A stretch of DNA of 16,200 nt from Mobilitalea sp. Its GTDB lineage: Bacteria > Bacillota_A > Clostridia > Lachnospirales > Lachnospiraceae. The position numbers were made by a program, and so were the translations under genes. Where the stretch lies: contig JARKQP010000124.1 of the NCBI GenBank assembly GCA_029974875.1, positions 1 to 16,200 on the forward strand. The letters are read 5' to 3'. The notes under the pieces are model-generated. The model did not search any database and had not been told where the DNA came from. It saw nothing but the letters and a program-made list of their open reading frames with translations. This document shows, one piece after another, positions 12,499 through 16,200 of this stretch; position 1 is the stretch's first letter; each line of letters starts with the position of its first letter.

Positions 12499-13719
12499 AT
12501 GCGAAGAATCCACCGTAAGGCGTATTTGGATTGGTTGATACGCCATAAGGATAAACAGCTCATCAAAGTAGTATCCGGCGTCCGCCGGTGTGGGAAATCG
12601 ACCCTCTTTGATATTTACCGTGAGCATCTGTTGCAAAACGGTGTTGAGGAACGACAGATTACATTTCTGAATTTTGAAGATGTGGAAAATGAAGATTTCA
12701 CGCAATACCGTGCGCTATATGAGTATATCAAGTCACGGCTACTGTCTGATCGGATGAACTATATCTTTTTAGATGAGGTGCAGCACGTTGAACAGTTTGA
12801 AAAGGCAGTGAACAGCCTGTTTCTGAAGGAAAACTGCGATGTGTACATCACAGGCTCCAATGCTTATTTTATGTCGGGAGAGCTAGCAACACGGCTTTCT
12901 GGACGGTATGTAGAATTAAAAATGCTTCCGCTCTCTTTTGCGGAATTCTGCTCGGGTCTATCGGAAGATAAACAGGAGCTGCCAAAGAATGAAAAATTCA
13001 ACCTATATTTGGAGCTAAGTTCCTTTCCCTATATCCTACGCTATAGTTATGGTTCCAAAGAGGCGCGGGAATACCTTCGGGATATTTACAATACGGTACT
13101 TCTTAAGGATGTCGTAGCAAGACTTCGGGTGTCTGATGTTAATATGTTGGAAAACGTAGCGAAGTTCCTGCTCCACAATATCGGTAACCGTGTCTCTCCC
13201 AGCAAGATCGCAAGCACATTAAAGTCCCAGGGAAAAGGCGTTGATCAAAAAACTGTCGATAAGTATATCCGTGGGCTGACCGATAGTCTGATGGTCCATG
13301 AGGCAGTCCGGTACAATATTAAGGGCAAGCAATTCCTGACACAACAAAACAAATACTATGCTGTGGATATTGCGCTCCGCAATATTCTTGTACGGGGAAA
13401 AGATAGTGATATTGGCCATATTCTGGAGAATGTCGTTTATCTGGAATTGCTGCGGCGGGGATATGAGGTGTCTGTAGGACAGCTTGATGATGGCGGTGAA
13501 GTGGATTTTGTCGCTGTCAGCCCAAGTAGTACAGTGTATTATCAGGTATCCGCATCAACACTGGCGGAGGACACCTTGAAACGGGAGTTGGCACCCTTTC
13601 GAAAAATTTCCGATAACTATCCTAAATACCTGCTGACTCTCGATGAGGTGTTTGGCAATGCCGACTATGAAGGGATTCAGAAGAAGAATGTTCTCGACTG
13701 GCTGCTGGAAGAGCTGTAA
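12499..13719 (+). CDS. AAA_14/DUF4143-type ATP-binding protein
   Basis: A 406-aa soluble protein. The N-terminal AAA-like ATPase (about 1-170) has Walker A GVRRCGKST (27-35), Walker B YIFLDEVQH with D92-E93, and a sensor-like YITGSNAYFMSGELATRLSGR. The C-terminal part (about 200-400) carries the DUF4143-like region: YLRDIYNTVLLKDVVARL, a winged-helix stretch, then GHILENVVYLELLRRGYEV and GGEVDFVAV, a restriction-nuclease-like E...D(F)V arrangement. The start is the ATG at 12499, with GGAGGTG at 12486-12492; two earlier ATGs lie before that site. The gene is richer in G/C and in CGG/CGC arginine codons than its neighbours, suggesting transfer. Such proteins are abundant in gut anaerobes as orphan genes. 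Roles in DNA handling or defence have been speculated; none is established here. Confidence 0.88.
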   Translation: MRRIHRKAYLDWLIRHKDKQLIKVVSGVRRCGKSTLFDIYREHLLQNGVEERQITFLNFEDVENEDFTQYRALYEYIKSRLLSDRMNYIFLDEVQHVEQFEKAVNSLFLKENCDVYITGSNAYFMSGELATRLSGRYVELKMLPLSFAEFCSGLSEDKQELPKNEKFNLYLELSSFPYILRYSYGSKEAREYLRDIYNTVLLKDVVARLRVSDVNMLENVAKFLLHNIGNRVSPSKIASTLKSQGKGVDQKTVDKYIRGLTDSLMVHEAVRYNIKGKQFLTQQNKYYAVDIALRNILVRGKDSDIGHILENVVYLELLRRGYEVSVGQLDDGGEVDFVAVSPSSTVYYQVSASTLAEDTLKRELAPFRKISDNYPKYLLTLDEVFGNADYEGIQKKNVLDWLLEEL

Positions 13720-13763
13720 TAGAAACTTTTTACTAACTTTTATAAACTTTTTTAATTAAGATA

Positions 13764-13794
13764 TTGACTTCAACGCAACGTGATAGTGTATTCT
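13764..13794 (+). promoter_or_regulatory. MerR-type promoter with 19-bp spacer
   Basis: TTGACT (13764-13769) and TATTCT (13789-13794) are separated by 19 bp, the over-long spacing that MerR-family activators correct by untwisting DNA. The spacer contains TTCAACGCAACGTGATAG, a partial dyad around CAACG/CGTG, the expected place for the regulator. It points to autoregulation of the downstream merR gene. Confidence 0.7.
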
Positions 13795-13802
13795 TTTCTC
13801 AG

Positions 13803-13847
13803 GACAACAAATCCAAATGCTTGCCGGCAGGTTTCTTTCTTGTTGTC
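13803..13847 (+). promoter_or_regulatory. Leader hairpin in the merR 5'UTR
   Basis: GACAACAA (13803-13810) and TTGTTGTC (13840-13847) form a perfect 8-bp stem. The loop holds the self-complementary TGCCGGCA (13822-13829). It lies just before the ribosome binding site AAAGGAG (13855-13861), and no T-run follows. It may stabilise the leader or affect translation. Confidence 0.5.
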
Positions 13848-13870
13848 ATTAATTAAAGGAGCTGATAATT

Positions 13871-14737
13871 ATGAGAACCATTAGCCAGGTCGCGGAATTA
13901 ACTGGGATAAGCACACGTACTTTACAATATTATGATGAAATCGGTCTTTTAAAGCCAAGTGAATTAACCCCAGCTGGTTATCGTCTATATAATGATGAAG
14001 CTCTGCAATTGTTACAGCAAATCCTGTTTTTTAAAGAGCTGGATTTCAAGCTTAAGGATATCAAAGAGATTTTACAAAAGCCTGAGTTTGATAAAATAAA
14101 AACTTTTGAGAAACAAAAAAAGTTGCTTATTTTAAAGCGGAAACGGATGGATAAGCTGATTGACCTTCTGAGCAGGTTGGAGAAAGGAGAGCAGGGCATG
14201 AGTTTTAAGGAATTTGACTTGAGTGAATATATTGAAGCGTTGGAGCAATTCAAAACTAAAAATACGGAGGATATTATTAAGCATTGGGGAAGTATAGAAA
14301 AATTCAATCAGTTCATACAAAAAGTTAAAGATGATGAATCCAACGTAGCGAAACTTGCGATAAAACAATTTGGGAGCGTTGAAAAATATACGGAAGCTAT
14401 GAAATACAATCTGGAACATTTCCCGGAATTAATGGAACGCGCAAATGAACTCAAAGAAAATGCAGATGAAGTTTTACAAAAAAGCAATGATTTATATTTA
14501 AAATTGACTTCCGATCTGTCAAAAGATGTGGCCTCCGATGAAATCCAGGATATCATCCGACAAATAGTTGAATTATCACACGAAAATACTATGGGAATGG
14601 ACATGGGAGAAGGTTTCTGGGACATGGTTATAGAAGGTTACTCTGATGATACCATCAAAAGTATAACTGACAAAAAATATGGGGTGGGTGCCTCGGATTA
14701 TACTGCTAAAGCTTTGCAATATTATTTCCATAAATAA
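13871..14737 (+). CDS. MerR-family regulator with TipAS-like C-terminal domain
   Basis: A 288-aa regulator. The N-terminal MerR DNA-binding domain (1-70) is canonical: RTISQVAELTGISTRTLQYYDEIGLLKPSE, then GYRLYNDEALQLLQQILFFKELDFKLKDIKEIL. A coiled-coil dimerisation helix follows (about 75-107). The C-terminal ~150 residues (WGSIEKFNQF, FGSVEKYTEAM, then a helical bundle ending in YFHK) resemble the TipAS drug-binding domain, so it belongs with the TipAL/Mta-type multidrug-sensing MerR proteins. It probably activates its own 19-bp-spacer promoter (13764-13794). No transporter or resistance gene follows; the next gene is guaA on the other strand, so its targets must be elsewhere or only itself. 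The RBS AAAGGAG is 9 nt before the ATG. Function is inferred from the family; the ligand is unknown. Confidence 0.88.
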   Translation: MRTISQVAELTGISTRTLQYYDEIGLLKPSELTPAGYRLYNDEALQLLQQILFFKELDFKLKDIKEILQKPEFDKIKTFEKQKKLLILKRKRMDKLIDLLSRLEKGEQGMSFKEFDLSEYIEALEQFKTKNTEDIIKHWGSIEKFNQFIQKVKDDESNVAKLAIKQFGSVEKYTEAMKYNLEHFPELMERANELKENADEVLQKSNDLYLKLTSDLSKDVASDEIQDIIRQIVELSHENTMGMDMGEGFWDMVIEGYSDDTIKSITDKKYGVGASDYTAKALQYYFHK

Positions 14738-14772
14738 TTACTTCAAAATTAATTAGCGCCAAACGCATAAAG

Positions 14773-14812
14773 GAACCTCGGAAACCTATATAAAATAGGC
14801 ATTCCGAGGTTC
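14773..14812. terminator. Bidirectional terminator between merR gene and guaA
   Basis: GAACCTCGGAA (14773-14783) pairs with TTCCGAGGTTC (14802-14812), a perfect 11 bp, and CCTAT/ATAGG (14785-14789 / 14795-14799) pairs inside. It sits between convergent genes. Leftward the stem is followed by CTTTATG, rightward by TTGACC, so T-runs are weak on both sides. Confidence 0.7.
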
Positions 14813-14819
14813 TTGACCA

Positions 14820-16200
14820 TTATTCCCACTCAATCGTAGCCGGTGGCTTACCGGTGATATCATAGCAGATTCTATTTACATGTTTTACTTCATTCACGAT
14901 CCTGTTGGAAATCCTTCCAAGCAGCTCCCAAGGAAGCTCAGCAAATTCTGCGGTCATAAAGTCTGTGGTTGTAACGGCACGTAGAGCCACAGTATAATCG
15001 TAGGTTCTCTCATCACCCATAACACCAACGCTTCTTAGGTTGGTCAGTACGGCAAAATACTGTCCAATGCTTCTATCCAAGCCGGCCTTTGCGATTTCCT
15101 CACGGTAGATATAATCCGCTTCCTGGAGGATGGCAATCTTCTCGGGAGTAATATCGCCGATAATACGGATTGCAAGTCCGGGGCCAGGGAAAGGCTGCCT
15201 AAATACCAGCTTTTCAGGGATGCCAAGCTCAAGGCCGGCTTTTCTTACCTCATCCTTAAATAGATTACGCAGAGGCTCAATAATTTCCTTAAAATCTACA
15301 TAATCAGGAAGACCGCCGACATTGTGGTGGCTCTTGATTACTGCGGATTTACCGAGACCGCTTTCGATCACGTCAGGATAAATGGTTCCCTGTACTAGGA
15401 AATCAACGGTGCCGATTTTCTTGGCTTCTTCCTCGAATACACGGATGAATTCCTCGCCTATAATTTTTCTCTTGGTTTCCGGGTCAGATACGCCGGCTAA
15501 TTTATCATAAAAACGCTGCTGGGCATTTACACGGACGAAGTTAACGTCGAACTGGGTTGTGAAGACTTCTTCCACCTCGTCGCCTTCATTCTTACGGAGT
15601 AAGCCATGGTCTACAAAGATACAGGTAAGCTGCTTGCCAACTGCCTTACTGATCATAACGGCGGCCACGGAGGAATCTACGCCGCCGGAAAGGGCGCATA
15701 GTACCTTTTTGTCACCGATCTTTTCCTTCAGGGAAGCAACCATTTCCTCGGCAAAGGAGGACATTACCCAGTCACCGGAGCAGTTACATACTTTATATAA
15801 GAAGTTATGAAGCATCTTTGTTCCTTCCGGAGTATGGACTACTTCAGGATGGAACTGCACACCGTAAAGATTTCTCTCGGTGTCTTCTAGGGCAGCAATT
15901 GGGCAGGAATCAGATTTCGCAATGATGTTAAAGCCGGCTGCAGGCTTTTCAATATAATCAGTATGACTCATCCAGCAGATGGTATTCTCGGATACGCCGT
16001 CAAATAATCTGGACGTGGGTGTTACGTTGATTTCGGTGCGGCCGTATTCCCTGACCGGAGCCTTGGACACCTTACCGGCCAACAGGTAGGTCATAATCTG
16101 ACAGCCGTAGCAGATACAAAGAACAGGGATTCCTAAAGAGAAAATTCCAGCATCGCAGCTCGGAGCATCAGGCTCATATACACTGTCCGCACCGCAGGTA
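14820..16200 (-). CDS. guaA: GMP synthase (glutamine-hydrolysing), N-terminus cut by window
   Basis: About 460 C-terminal residues are present; the frame runs off the window at 16200. GuaA converts XMP to GMP in the cytosol, using glutamine and ATP. Visible domains: the class I glutamine amidotransferase, with the nucleophile region [13 protein letters not shown] (in-frame upstream of the first internal Met at 16094) and the [11 protein letters not shown] histidine/glutamate pair; the ATP pyrophosphatase with PP-loop [13 protein letters not shown] and [11 protein letters not shown]; and the C-terminal dimerisation domain ending in [15 protein letters not shown], typical of the family. [16 protein letters not shown] is also diagnostic. 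The stop is at 14820-14822, and the gene converges on the merR gene. Its start and any guanine riboswitch lie outside the window. Confidence 0.97.
   Translation of the reverse strand, partial: TCGADSVYEPDAPSCDAGIFSLGIPVLCICYGCQIMTYLLAGKVSKAPVREYGRTEINVTPTSRLFDGVSENTICWMSHTDYIEKPAAGFNIIAKSDSCPIAALEDTERNLYGVQFHPEVVHTPEGTKMLHNFLYKVCNCSGDWVMSSFAEEMVASLKEKIGDKKVLCALSGGVDSSVAAVMISKAVGKQLTCIFVDHGLLRKNEGDEVEEVFTTQFDVNFVRVNAQQRFYDKLAGVSDPETKRKIIGEEFIRVFEEEAKKIGTVDFLVQGTIYPDVIESGLGKSAVIKSHHNVGGLPDYVDFKEIIEPLRNLFKDEVRKAGLELGIPEKLVFRQPFPGPGLAIRIIGDITPEKIAILQEADYIYREEIAKAGLDRSIGQYFAVLTNLRSVGVMGDERTYDYTVALRAVTTTDFMTAEFAELPWELLGRISNRIVNEVKHVNRICYDITGKPPATIEWE

Overview
The window reads as chromosome of a low-GC Gram-positive anaerobe, most likely a clostridial Firmicute of the Lachnospiraceae type. 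The evidence is the A/T-rich intergenic DNA, strong AGGAGG-type ribosome binding sites, textbook sigma-A promoters with 17-bp spacers, T-tailed hairpin terminators and the clostridial look of UvrA, YfbR and GuaA. Genus-level placement is inference. Start codons were moved downstream of the longest reading frame where the Shine-Dalgarno sequence required it (starts at 1170, 2179, 3323, 4841, 5200 and 12499).

Layout. 1-298: C-terminal end of uvrA. 368-958: a YfbR-type 5'-deoxynucleotidase, followed by a degenerate 17-bp tandem repeat. 1170-1892: an uncharacterised protein. 2179-10574: an ascorbate-type (Ula) carbohydrate locus with lone PTS IIA (ulaC), then a long spacer with a degenerate 14-bp tandem repeat and a terminator, then IIC (ulaA), IIB (ulaB) and a HAD phosphatase on +. 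The DeoR-family regulator (ulaR-like) is on -. Divergent from it run the lactonase ulaG, an uncharacterised beta-propeller-like protein and the 3-epimerase ulaE, closed by a terminator. 10934-12148: a secreted repeat protein with its own promoter and a very long terminator hairpin. 12499-13719: an orphan AAA_14/DUF4143-type ATPase of different base composition. 13871-14737: a MerR regulator with a TipAS-like C-terminal region and a 19-bp-spacer promoter. 14820-16200: guaA on -, cut by the window edge.

How the genes fit together. IIA, IIB and IIC would import and phosphorylate L-ascorbate or a similar acid sugar lactone. UlaG would open the lactone and UlaE would act on the downstream pentulose phosphate. 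ulaD (decarboxylase) and ulaF (4-epimerase) are not in the window, while a HAD phosphatase and a cytosolic beta-propeller protein with a row of repeated histidines are. The pathway is therefore either completed elsewhere or is a variant. Four promoters (ulaC, ulaA, ulaR, ulaG) carry copies of a shared motif, roughly G(A/T)TCATATAA, which is a good candidate operator for the DeoR-type regulator.

Most interesting items: the beta-propeller protein in the ula locus; the shared operator set; two related degenerate tandem-repeat arrays just after stop codons; a 42-bp palindromic MITE-like insertion with an AAC duplication in the loop of a terminator between the HAD gene and ulaR; and a G-U-rich RNA hairpin in the ulaC leader.
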